The notes under the pieces are model-generated. The model was not told the origin of the DNA. It saw nothing but the letters and a program-made list of their open reading frames with translations, and made no database searches. This document shows positions 24,036-31,293 of a stretch of 31,691 bases of DNA, piece by piece (within the stretch, counting starts at the first letter, position 1; each line of letters starts with the position of its first letter). Origin of the DNA: a virus; the IMG/VR virus record IMGVR_UViG_3300042368_000426, positions 1-31,691 of that record; one strand, 5' to 3'. A program made the position numbers and the translations under genes.

Positions 24036-24200
24036 ATCTTGAGTAGCATTATCACGATAAAACTTAAATGCCCTGTCTTCATTTCTAAAGCATTTAATAC
24101 AACATCTATCTCCCATTTGGTCTGTTAATGTTACACAATAGTCTTTTTTACATGAAGCAAAAGACAATAACACGATTGATAATAAGATTAAGTTTTTCAT
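24015..24200 (-). CDS. Minus-strand lipoprotein (61 aa)
   Basis: MKNLILLSIVLLSFASC is a lipoprotein signal: basic n-region, Leu-rich core and a lipobox-like FASC with Cys at residue 17. The mature part holds further Cys (YC, CC, CIKC-x-R, LCKFC), so disulfides are likely. It is last in the minus-strand cassette, four bases after the glycosyltransferase, and its 3' end overlaps the minor head gene. Likely exported to the cell envelope; superinfection exclusion is a reasonable guess by analogy with other phage lipoproteins. Confidence 0.65.
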   Translation of the reverse strand: MKNLILLSIVLLSFASCKKDYCVTLTDQMGDRCCIKCFRNEDRAFKFYRDNATQDLCKFCD

Positions 24201-24203
24201 AAT

Positions 24204-24812
24204 TTATGGTTTTAAATGTTCATAATACATATCACGTTGCTCAATATCAGAATACCCTCCTAACTGCCACGCTAAGTTAGGGTAAAAACAATAAGCAGTT
24301 TGTTTATCACGTTGAAACCATTGATACAAATAAACATCTATAACGGTTTCTAACTTTTTGCATTCGTTTAAAAAAGGCTCTAATTGTTGCACGTTATCGT
24401 ATGCAACAGCGTGTGATGTGTAGCCCTCAATAACTTTATAATATGGCTGTGGCAACCATTCATGCCTTTCTCCTTTTACAGGGTCTTGTTTATGACCAAT
24501 ACCTAAGTATAAAATATCGTAATTAATATAATAGGAAATGTGAAACAAGTCATTAAAATTATCAGCAAACACAAAGTCATCTTCTAAAACTAAAACACGC
24601 TGAAACCCTCTTTGCCTTGCATCTTCTAAAACAGCAATGTGAGATAATGTACACGCCTGCCAACCTTTAATCATTTCAGTTGCACCAATAGCCTTAAACT
24701 TTTCAGCAGTAAAACCATGCTTTGCCATTTGTTGTTCGCAATGTTGCCAACGGTCTGTACGATGTTCTAAATTGATAATATAAATATTATCAAAGTATTC
24801 ATTTAGTTTCAT
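24204..24812 (-). CDS. Glycosyltransferase family 25 (LPS-type)
   Basis: 202 residues with the GT25 hallmarks: IINLEHRTDRW (12-22), CTLSHIAVLEDA (54-65) and RVLVLEDDF (72-80, acidic LEDD). The end, FYPNLAWQLGGYSDI, also fits. GT25 enzymes add sugars such as galactose to lipooligosaccharide. On a phage this may change host surface sugars or glycosylate the virion. The start overlaps the preceding small gene by 14 bases. Confidence 0.85.
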   Translation of the reverse strand: MKLNEYFDNIYIINLEHRTDRWQHCEQQMAKHGFTAEKFKAIGATEMIKGWQACTLSHIAVLEDARQRGFQRVLVLEDDFVFADNFNDLFHISYYINYDILYLGIGHKQDPVKGERHEWLPQPYYKVIEGYTSHAVAYDNVQQLEPFLNECKKLETVIDVYLYQWFQRDKQTAYCFYPNLAWQLGGYSDIEQRDMYYEHLKP

Positions 24813-24987
24813 CTTTAATTGATTTTCTAATTAACGAATATACAGCCTGCTGAATGCTATACTTGCCTTTTTTTTCAATCATCTTTTCTGTTTGATGCTT
24901 GATAATAATTTCTTGCACGTCATCAGGCACACAATGCAATCGTATTTGTTTACAGTCATTTTTAGTAATATCGGTAGCATCTATCAT
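24799..24987 (-). CDS. Small ribbon-helix-helix-like protein (62 aa)
   Basis: A short beta segment (QIRLHCVP at about 14-21) followed by two helices (DDVQEIIIKHQTEKMIEKKG; SIQQAVYSLIRKSIKD) gives a ribbon-helix-helix-like layout, as in small DNA-binding repressors and antitoxins. It overlaps the upstream gene by 26 bases. It could regulate the cassette promoter at 25329-25359, but no operator can be proved. Confidence in the fold is moderate. Confidence 0.5.
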   Translation of the reverse strand: MIDATDITKNDCKQIRLHCVPDDVQEIIIKHQTEKMIEKKGKYSIQQAVYSLIRKSIKDETK

Positions 24988-25312
24988 AAAAATATTCTTC
25001 TGTTAAAATGTTAGAATGTTCAGTAAAAATTATAGTAGTATAATATTTAGTTCTTTCAACAGACTTGATATGATTAGAATTAAACTTAAAACTATCATAG
25101 TCTATTTTGTTATTTTCTTTTGAAACAACATCGTTTGTAGTAATTATAAAATAATCATGTGAAAACACAAAACTCCTTATAAAGGAATTTTTAATTTTTA
25201 AAACACATTCGTAACCTAAAAGACGGCTAAAATAATATTTAGACCTATTTAAGTATTTATATGCTTGAATGTTTTTGTCTTTGTAAATTATTTCAATTTT
25301 TTCACTTGACAT
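24962..25312 (-). CDS. Hypothetical protein, first in minus-strand cassette (116 aa)
   Basis: The frame runs upstream to a TTG at 25339, but that codon lies next to the -7 box of the cassette promoter, so I start at the ATG whose first base is 25312. The product is aromatic, basic and beta-rich (IEIIYKDKNIQAYKYLN, SFVFSHDYFIITTND), with no Cys motif apart from a few scattered residues. I do not recognise it. Its place suggests an accessory or regulatory role in the cassette. Confidence 0.6.
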   Translation of the reverse strand: MSSEKIEIIYKDKNIQAYKYLNRSKYYFSRLLGYECVLKIKNSFIRSFVFSHDYFIITTNDVVSKENNKIDYDSFKFNSNHIKSVERTKYYTTIIFTEHSNILTEEYFYDRCYRYY

Positions 25313-25328
25313 ATTGTAACAATTTGCA

Positions 25329-25359
25329 CAAAGGTACAACGAATAAATTAAACCATAAA
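25329..25359 (-). promoter_or_regulatory. Minus-strand cassette promoter
   Basis: On the minus strand, TACCTTTG (plus 25336 to 25329) matches the -7 consensus, with TTTA (plus 25359 to 25356) 19 bases upstream as a near-match -33 box. Transcription would start a few bases before the ATG at 25312. This gives the reverse cassette its own promoter, back to back with the plus-strand element at 25380. Confidence 0.65.
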
Positions 25360-25379
25360 ATATTAGCCTATAAGCGTGT

Positions 25380-25387
25380 TAAATTTG
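25380..25387 (+). promoter_or_regulatory. Promoter -7 element before scaffold gene
   Basis: TAAATTTG matches TAnnTTTG, with no clear -33 TTTG. It lies 20 bases before the scaffold ATG at 25408 and about 40 bases from the divergent minus-strand promoter. It likely drives the head genes. Confidence 0.5.
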
Positions 25388-25407
25388 TACAAACAAAATC
25401 GGGTAAC

Positions 25408-26277
25408 ATGCCAAAACAATTCGGAACATTTATATCAGAACTTGCAAAGATTGCGGGCTATGATGAAACTAAATTAATTGATTTATTAAGTATCAACGCT
25501 CAAATTCCAGACGATTTAGTGAATGCAGTAAATGCAAGTCTAATGACAATGGAAACGGCAAAAAACAACATTGAATTAAAAAAGTATTTCCATGCACAAG
25601 CTTTAAACGGTGTTGATGCTGAATTGCGAAATGCTTTAAGTGAGTTAGAATTAGACGATGAAAACAGAACAGCTATTGACAGCGAAACTTCTACTTACAA
25701 GAAAGTATCAAAGTCTTTAAAGTTGGTTAAAGAGTTGCAAGAAAAGAAAGCACAAACCAACAACAAAGGCGAAAAAACAGAATTACAAAAAGAGATTGAC
25801 AGGCTTAACAATGAAATTAAAACAGTTAAGGCTCAATCAGAGGACAAAGAAAAAGAGTTTAACAGTAAACTTGACAGCACGTTAACCGAATACCAATTGA
25901 ATAGCATTTTAAGTTCTAAGAACTATGCTTTAGATGGTATGCCTAAAGATGTGTTGACATTAACAGCTAAGAACCTATTACAATCAGAATTAAGTGCTAA
26001 AGGTATTAAGATTGTAAGAGATAATGATAAACTAAAATTGGTACGTGTTGATGCTCCCGACTTGGACTATCGTGAGAACAATACACCAGTTCAATTAGGT
26101 GATTTCGTTGACAGTGTGTTAGCGAATAACAAACTACTTAAAGTAAGCGAGCCACAGGCTAATACCGTTGCACCACAAGCAACAACAATAACAGGACCTA
26201 AAGCGGATAATGCCTTTGCTGCTGCATTAGCAGATACAGCAAGAACATTAGAGGCAGCGGGCATTTCTAAATCTTAA
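25408..26277 (+). CDS. Capsid scaffolding protein
   Basis: I start at ATG 25408, just after a promoter-like element; the frame is open upstream to 25261, but that stretch spans both promoters and the minus-strand gene. The 289-residue product is highly charged with a long coiled coil (KVSKSLKLVKELQEKKAQ, then EKTELQKEIDRLNNEIK, about 110-160), then a compact middle domain (YQLNSILSSKNYALDGMPKDV) and an Ala-rich C-terminus. This is typical of phage scaffolds (gp20-like) that lie just before the major capsid gene, as here (6-base gap). Confidence 0.78.
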   Translation: MPKQFGTFISELAKIAGYDETKLIDLLSINAQIPDDLVNAVNASLMTMETAKNNIELKKYFHAQALNGVDAELRNALSELELDDENRTAIDSETSTYKKVSKSLKLVKELQEKKAQTNNKGEKTELQKEIDRLNNEIKTVKAQSEDKEKEFNSKLDSTLTEYQLNSILSSKNYALDGMPKDVLTLTAKNLLQSELSAKGIKIVRDNDKLKLVRVDAPDLDYRENNTPVQLGDFVDSVLANNKLLKVSEPQANTVAPQATTITGPKADNAFAAALADTARTLEAAGISKS

Positions 26278-26283
26278 AACAAA

Positions 26284-27396
26284 ATGGCAAACGGTTTCGC
26301 ACCAGCACTCTTAGCACATTTACAAACAGTAATGCAAGAGCAATATCCAGGAGCTAAAATTACTCCTAACGGATTTTTAAAAGCACTTATTCAAAACAAC
26401 CCTAATTTACAAATTGCATCGGTAAACGGTGAAAGTTTAGCAGGGGGCGGTATGAAGTTAAACACTTTAGGCGGTCAAATTCGTGAAGTAAGATTAAAAT
26501 ATTTACCACGTATTATTGAAAGCCAAGTTGAAGAAACTGACAACTGCGATAACGACCAAGTATTCCAATACAGAGAAATGACTTTAAGCACTCCAAAATT
26601 TGCTAAGTTTTCTTTCTATTTGGATTGGGCAACAGTTGAACAATATCAAGCAGATGCAGTTCGTTCAGCTACTATTGGCGCAACAGGTACTACTGTGCTA
26701 CAAGAGGTTTTAAATCAATTGTTACACTCTATTAACGGTATCGTTTCTAAAGTTGACAGCGACTTGTTAGGTCAAGTTACTTGGGGTGTAAACCAAACAA
26801 CAGGTTCTAACGCTGCTAAAACTATTAACTTCAACAAAGACAAAGATGTTTTAAATTTGTCTGATGGCATTAACGAGATTATGTATGATGCAATGGAAAA
26901 TGAAGTTATCGGAGACCCTTTGATTGTTGGTTCGGGATTATTCACTAAGTATCAAATCAAAGGCTTAGAAACTTCACCTTATCAGTATTACCACGACACC
27001 AAAACAGCAGGCGCATGGGGTGCAAACCAAATCGGTGTATTTGCTAAAGGTGCAGTTGGTTTAGTTGATATTGACCGTTACATTGCCTTCAAAAACATTG
27101 TAAAGTTTGGTAATTCAACATTTACTACTATCACTTTACCAGTTGAAACTACAACAGGCATTGCAACAACTATGACATTCAATTTGCAAATCAAAGAAAT
27201 TGATTGTCCTACTACGTTGTTTAATGGTTATGAAGAAATCACAACTGATAGAGGCTATCAAGTAATCATCACTAAGCGTTATGGTTTATTCCAACAGCCT
27301 ACTGATGCTTTACAAGCTGGTGATAGATTGGCAGGTAACAACGGAGCGTTACGTTATACAATAACTAACAACTGCGATAGCTGCCCTGCTGAATAA
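26284..27396 (+). CDS. Major capsid protein
   Basis: A 370-residue protein immediately after the scaffold. Features are consistent with an HK97-fold coat: N-terminal helical arm (ALLAHLQTVMQEQYPGAKI), P-domain-like LPRIIESQVEETDNC, long central region with FAKFSFYLDWATVEQYQADAVR, and a C-terminal A-domain ending YGLFQQPTDALQAGDRLAGNNG. Codons favour C-ending forms (AAC, TTC, ATC) more than neighbouring genes, as expected for a very highly expressed gene. A strong hairpin terminator follows. I assign it by order, size and codon bias; the family signature is not unambiguous by eye. Confidence 0.82.
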   Translation: MANGFAPALLAHLQTVMQEQYPGAKITPNGFLKALIQNNPNLQIASVNGESLAGGGMKLNTLGGQIREVRLKYLPRIIESQVEETDNCDNDQVFQYREMTLSTPKFAKFSFYLDWATVEQYQADAVRSATIGATGTTVLQEVLNQLLHSINGIVSKVDSDLLGQVTWGVNQTTGSNAAKTINFNKDKDVLNLSDGINEIMYDAMENEVIGDPLIVGSGLFTKYQIKGLETSPYQYYHDTKTAGAWGANQIGVFAKGAVGLVDIDRYIAFKNIVKFGNSTFTTITLPVETTTGIATTMTFNLQIKEIDCPTTLFNGYEEITTDRGYQVIITKRYGLFQQPTDALQAGDRLAGNNGALRYTITNNCDSCPAE

Positions 27397-27417
27397 TTTT
27401 ATTTATTAACTAAAATT

Positions 27418-27451
27418 GGGGCATGGTAGTAATATCATGCCCTTTCTTTTT
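27418..27451 (+). terminator. Strong intrinsic terminator after major capsid gene
   Basis: GGGGCATGGTA (27418-27428) pairs with TATCATGCCCT (27433-27443, two wobbles) around the GNRA loop GTAA, followed by TTTCTTTTT to 27451. The next gene's ATG is at 27456. It should limit transcription beyond the capsid gene and raise capsid mRNA relative to downstream genes. Confidence 0.85.
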
Positions 27452-27455
27452 AAGT

Positions 27456-28433
27456 ATGGAATGTTTGATTGATTACATAGGTTTAAGAGGTTGCGGAAGT
27501 TCCGAACCTGAAAGCGGTTTATTTATAAATGAATTGTATGGCGTTCAATTTGAAAGTATACAAAAGATAGCGGATAGCGAGCAAAAGACATTTCAAGGCG
27601 TATGGGACGATGTTCAAATACGTTCAATACATAAGCTATCAACATCGGTAACAAACAACTTTAGAAGCAAGTATCAAATAAAAAAGATAGCCGATACATT
27701 TAACTTAGGTAAAATTTTAGAAACCACTACCACAGCACAAGCAAATGAGTTAAGAGGGTTCTATATTGAAACCGAAAACAACTCAAATTTTACGAACATT
27801 TACGTACAAAGTTTAAACCTATATTTAGCAGCACCAGCGAACACAACTATTAAAATTTACGACACACAAACAGGAACGGAGTTATACACTAAATCCGTTA
27901 CAGGTGTAGCGGGGTGGAATGAAATAAAAGTAAACAAGACATTTAGAGCAGAAAATGTATTTATAGGCTATAACTCAACTACTATTACTTCAACTAACAT
28001 GAAGATTGATGAAATATTAAGAGGAACGTTTGAATGTTTCTGTAACGATTGGTTTGGTTGCGAAGCCAAAGTAAGAGGCGGTACTTTAGTAAGTCCGTTT
28101 AATGATGTTGAAGAACAAGATAATACTTTTGGGTTAAGCGGTGTATTTGGTGTTAGATGCTCTTATGATAACTTAGTTTGTGATAACAAAGATATTTTTA
28201 AAGTGGCTTTATGGTACTTGTTAGGGCATGAGTTAATGAACGAAAGAATATACACACCACGTTTAAATAAGTTTACAACCATTGACTTAGATAAGGCAAA
28301 GGCATTGAGAGATGAGTTTAAGAATGAGTACGAAAAAGAACTAAGCAATGCAATAGAGGGCATACACCTAAATACAAATGATTGTTGTTTAATTTGTGAT
28401 GCTCAAATAACGTACAAAGAAAGCAGAATGTGA
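27456..28433 (+). CDS. Conserved head/connector-type protein (325 aa)
   Basis: An in-frame GTG at 27423 sits inside the terminator hairpin, so I use ATG 27456. The start MECLIDYIGLRGCGSSEPESGLFINEL and the Cys-rich ends (FECFCNDWFGCEAKVR at about 203-218; NDCCLICD near the C-terminus) are a pattern I associate with Bacteroidota phage head or connector proteins of unknown function. A beta-sandwich-like centre (residues about 100-200) is followed by a helical C-terminus. Function not known; position suggests head completion or an adaptor. Confidence 0.62.
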   Translation: MECLIDYIGLRGCGSSEPESGLFINELYGVQFESIQKIADSEQKTFQGVWDDVQIRSIHKLSTSVTNNFRSKYQIKKIADTFNLGKILETTTTAQANELRGFYIETENNSNFTNIYVQSLNLYLAAPANTTIKIYDTQTGTELYTKSVTGVAGWNEIKVNKTFRAENVFIGYNSTTITSTNMKIDEILRGTFECFCNDWFGCEAKVRGGTLVSPFNDVEEQDNTFGLSGVFGVRCSYDNLVCDNKDIFKVALWYLLGHELMNERIYTPRLNKFTTIDLDKAKALRDEFKNEYEKELSNAIEGIHLNTNDCCLICDAQITYKESRM

Positions 28434-28993
28434 TAAGAGTAAACATAAATATTGACGAAGTAATAAAGCCAATAGTTGAAAAGCTAACCGAAATTCAACA
28501 AGGTGAGCTTGGAAATAATCTTTTGCGTGAAGTAGCTACTACACAGTTAGCTGAAATGAAAGTAAGAATATTTGAGCAAGGGAAAGATGAAAACGATAGT
28601 ACGATTGGCAATTATTCTACTAAGCCTATTTATGTAAACCCTAATAACTCACCTAAGAAGTTTACCACAGTAGGTAAAACAGGAAAGAGTAAGTTTAGCG
28701 ATGGCACGCCACATAAAACAAGATTTTTTGCACAAGGTTATAATGGTTTTAAATCAGAAATAGGGCGTAATAAAATTGGAACGGTAAACCTTTCATTGAG
28801 TAGAGATTTCCAAAACAAGATGACTATTATCGGAACGTCTAACGGTTGGGGCATTGGTTGGTTAGAAGATGAAAAATATAAAAGGGCTTTACACTTTCAA
28901 CAGAAATACAGAAAACAAATATTTTCACAAACCAAAGAAGAAAAAGAAATTACACAAAATGTAATTAATAACTATTTGAAAGAAAATATTTAG
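28430..28993 (+). CDS. Virion morphogenesis / tail completion protein
   Basis: GTG start overlapping the previous stop by four bases. The core FTTVGKTGKSKFSDGTPH, then KIGTVNLSLSRDFQNKMTII and GWGIGWLEDEKYKRALHFQQKY, fits phage virion-morphogenesis / tail-completion proteins (gpS- or gp10-like), which have a Gly-x-Gly-W-x-x-E-x-G and H-F-x-x-R-x-F/P ending. These act at the head-tail joint. It sits between a connector-type gene and a probable tail tube gene, as expected. Confidence 0.72.
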   Translation: MIRVNINIDEVIKPIVEKLTEIQQGELGNNLLREVATTQLAEMKVRIFEQGKDENDSTIGNYSTKPIYVNPNNSPKKFTTVGKTGKSKFSDGTPHKTRFFAQGYNGFKSEIGRNKIGTVNLSLSRDFQNKMTIIGTSNGWGIGWLEDEKYKRALHFQQKYRKQIFSQTKEEKEITQNVINNYLKENI

Positions 28994-29001
28994 TAATTTT
29001 G
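28994..29001 (+). promoter_or_regulatory. Promoter -7 element before tail tube gene
   Basis: TAATTTTG matches TAnnTTTG. It overlaps the end of the preceding gene's stop region, and transcription would start at about 29006-29010, at the first hairpin of the following leader. There is a TTTG at 28975-28978, but the spacing (15 bases) is too short for a canonical -33. Confidence 0.4.
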
Positions 29002-29098
29002 TAACAGTCCAAAGCGTTTAGTCCACGCTTTATTAGGTCGCAAGACAAATCAGGGCGAAAGCCAAAAAGCATTTTACAATTCTTAAAAAAACTGATTT
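29002..29098 (+). promoter_or_regulatory. Structured leader with three hairpins
   Basis: AAAGCGT (29011-29017) pairs perfectly with ACGCTTT (29025-29031) around a 7-base loop. GTC (29037-29039) and GAC (29044-29046) close the GNRA loop GCAA. GGC (29054-29056) and GCC (29061-29063) close the GNRA loop GAAA. The region then becomes A-rich up to the ATG at 29099. Three compact hairpins, two with GNRA loops, suggest a stabilising or regulatory 5' untranslated RNA for a highly expressed gene. Confidence 0.45.
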
Positions 29099-29641
29099 AT
29101 GTCTGTATATTATACAAACTGCGACCAGCTAATACCACAGCATTTTTGCTCACCATGTGAGGACTTGGAATTAGCTAAGATACGTTCAGTCGCTTTCATA
29201 AAAAAAGGGTTTCAATTTGTTGACCCTACCGACCCAAACGAATGGCAAGCGGGAATAACAAGCGGTGATATTATTATCATAGCTGATACTAATGGTAACT
29301 ACGATGGTGGTGCGCCTGTTGAGGGTGCAGGCTTTGGCGATAGCATTTCAAATTTTATCACTAAAGACCACGTATTATTATTTAGAGACCCGAACTATAA
29401 GGAAAACTGTGATTTCTACAATGCAATTCAAAGTTCACGCAACTACAAATTAGCATTTAGAACATCTACACAAACACATTTAGTAGAAGCACCTGTAACA
29501 ATCTTACCTAAGAACCCTGTTGCAGATGACGATAACGCTTATGTAGTTTGGGAAGTAGAAGTAAAATGGAGAACTAAAAACGCTCCATGTCCTTATGATA
29601 CTCCAGATGGTGTATTCGAGTGTTTCAATTTAAACCCTTAA
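29099..29641 (+). CDS. Probable major tail tube protein (180 aa)
   Basis: Size, beta-rich pattern and Cys placement (CDQLIPQHFCSPCEDLELAK at residues 8-27) fit a tail tube or other major virion protein. The codons resemble the major capsid gene, and the gene has its own promoter-like element, leader and a following terminator, all of which point to high expression. It lies after the tail completion gene. I assign tail tube by context. If this is right, it is separated from the tape measure by over 12 kb, which is unusual. A decoration protein is the alternative. Confidence 0.55.
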   Translation: MSVYYTNCDQLIPQHFCSPCEDLELAKIRSVAFIKKGFQFVDPTDPNEWQAGITSGDIIIIADTNGNYDGGAPVEGAGFGDSISNFITKDHVLLFRDPNYKENCDFYNAIQSSRNYKLAFRTSTQTHLVEAPVTILPKNPVADDDNAYVVWEVEVKWRTKNAPCPYDTPDGVFECFNLNP

Positions 29642-29646
29642 AACAA

Positions 29647-29682
29647 GTGCCACATCAATAAAAGGTGTGGCACAATTTATTT
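29647..29682 (+). terminator. Intrinsic terminator between tail genes
   Basis: GTGCCACA (29647-29654) pairs perfectly with TGTGGCAC (29666-29673) around an 11-base loop, followed by AATTTATTT directly before the ATG at 29683. The U-tract is interrupted, so termination may be partial. Confidence 0.7.
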
Positions 29683-31293
29683 ATGAATTTAGCAGGGATA
29701 ATAGATATACTTAATGTCAAAATAAATGAAGCGTTAAACTGTAAAGCAGATGGCGGAGTTGTTTATGGCATAGCAGAACAAACGGTAAGGAAAACAGATA
29801 ACGGACAGCAAGTATTTCCAACTGTTTATGATAATGATAATGATGGCAACGGTAAAGATGTTACAGTAGATGATAACTTTCCGTTTATAGTTTATCACAG
29901 ATTAATTAATAAATCTTATCAATACCCACAAATTAAATCATTTGGAAATCCAAAAGAATACGTACAAGAAACAAGCGAAATAACTACTTTAGTTTACGCT
30001 AAGCGTTCATATTTAAAGATTAATGCAGAACAGGTAGAAAGCATAATAAAGCTATCAGTACCTGCAACACTAAACACAAATCAGTTAAATGACTTGCAAT
30101 TAAAGTCATGTAACATTCTACATAGTAATTCCATATTAGACACACAAACAAACTTCAACAATGAGTATCGTGGCTTTGATACTTTTCTTTCGAGCGAAGA
30201 AATATTTATTAGTCTTAGGTTTACGATTGAAAGCGTATTTAAAAAAGACTGTTTAGATAAGTATTGCGAAGTAACACCAAAAGAGCCAAGTGTTTACTTG
30301 TTTGCTAATACCTATTGTGTAGATGGTAGCGGAACTATTGAAATAGGTTGGATAAGTTACAATACTGATTACGTTACAATAAGCGGTTTAGGTAAAAGAA
30401 AACCAATAGGCTTTGAAGAAATTAACATTACAGATACAACAATAATAACAATAACGGCAGGAACGGCAACAGATAGCATTACAATAGAAAATACTTGCAA
30501 TGGTTTATGTTTAGATGCAACAGCCGTATTAAAAGACACCGCAGGCAATATTTTATCAACTACCGATATACCAAGCGGAGATACTGAGGATATTATTGCA
30601 CCCGATGGAAATATTACTTTAAAGAAAAGCGATAACAGTAATTTAAGAACAGTAAGTGTAAGAAGCAATCAAAGTAAAAACGAAACAATATCGGATAGTA
30701 CAGCAGTAATTAAAGACACGGCTAACAATGCTTTAAAAACAGAAAATATCTTAGCTGAAACTAGCGAAAATATTACAATAAATAATACCTTAGTACAGTT
30801 AAGAGATAGTGCAAATAACAATATAGGTGGGGTTAATTCATACTTAGCCGAAAGCAGTAATAATCTCACCGCACCCGATGGCACTATTCAATTATTCAAT
30901 ACCGTACCAACGTTAATTCAAACAGAAACAGTAAGAAGTAACCAAACTAAATCCGCTACTATTGCTAATGTTAGTTGGACAGATAGCGATGGTAGTAGTG
31001 AAAGTACACCTTATGGCGGTTCAATAGTATGTACGCCACAGGTCAAGTCTTTGTTTTTAAAAGGAATATTTGCAGCAGGTAGCGATACCATGCAAACTAT
31101 AACTATTGATGCAGATAACGTAGGAACGTACACCACATTAACACAAGATGGAGCAAGCGGAACTATTAGTTATACGGTAAACGGAAGCCCTGCCACATTG
31201 CCTTTTACTTTAAGTGTTGGTAATACTTTAGTAGTGGTTAGAACATCTTTTGCAAGTGCAGGATTTTATAAAATAAGCGGAACGTATGTCTAA
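29683..31293 (+). CDS. Tail appendage protein with ~30-residue repeats (536 aa)
   Basis: An in-frame GTG at 29665 lies in the terminator stem, so I start at ATG 29683. Residues 1-200 form a structured N-terminal domain (MNLAGIIDILNVKINEAL...). Residues 208-270 look like an Ig-like beta domain. Residues 277-430 hold five repeats of about 30 residues on the theme V-x-L-K-D-T-A-x-N-x-L-x-T-x-x-V-x-x-x-x-S-E-x-I-x-A-P-D-G; VRSNQxK recurs at 326-332 and 417-423. The last 105 residues are a beta domain. Likely a tail fibre or surface appendage. Repeats could bind glycans or act as a spacer. A related single unit occurs in the gene at 19050. Confidence 0.72.
   Translation: MNLAGIIDILNVKINEALNCKADGGVVYGIAEQTVRKTDNGQQVFPTVYDNDNDGNGKDVTVDDNFPFIVYHRLINKSYQYPQIKSFGNPKEYVQETSEITTLVYAKRSYLKINAEQVESIIKLSVPATLNTNQLNDLQLKSCNILHSNSILDTQTNFNNEYRGFDTFLSSEEIFISLRFTIESVFKKDCLDKYCEVTPKEPSVYLFANTYCVDGSGTIEIGWISYNTDYVTISGLGKRKPIGFEEINITDTTIITITAGTATDSITIENTCNGLCLDATAVLKDTAGNILSTTDIPSGDTEDIIAPDGNITLKKSDNSNLRTVSVRSNQSKNETISDSTAVIKDTANNALKTENILAETSENITINNTLVQLRDSANNNIGGVNSYLAESSNNLTAPDGTIQLFNTVPTLIQTETVRSNQTKSATIANVSWTDSDGSSESTPYGGSIVCTPQVKSLFLKGIFAAGSDTMQTITIDADNVGTYTTLTQDGASGTISYTVNGSPATLPFTLSVGNTLVVVRTSFASAGFYKISGTYV

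Noticed and set aside
25261-25407. N-terminal extension of the scaffold gene
   Set aside because: It would run through the divergent promoter region and antisense to the first gene of the minus-strand cassette; the ATG at 25408 follows a -7 element.
27423-27455. Extended GTG start of the gene at 27456
   Set aside because: The extension would be translated from the terminator hairpin and U-tract; the ATG just after it is a better start. The same reasoning removes the GTG at 29665.
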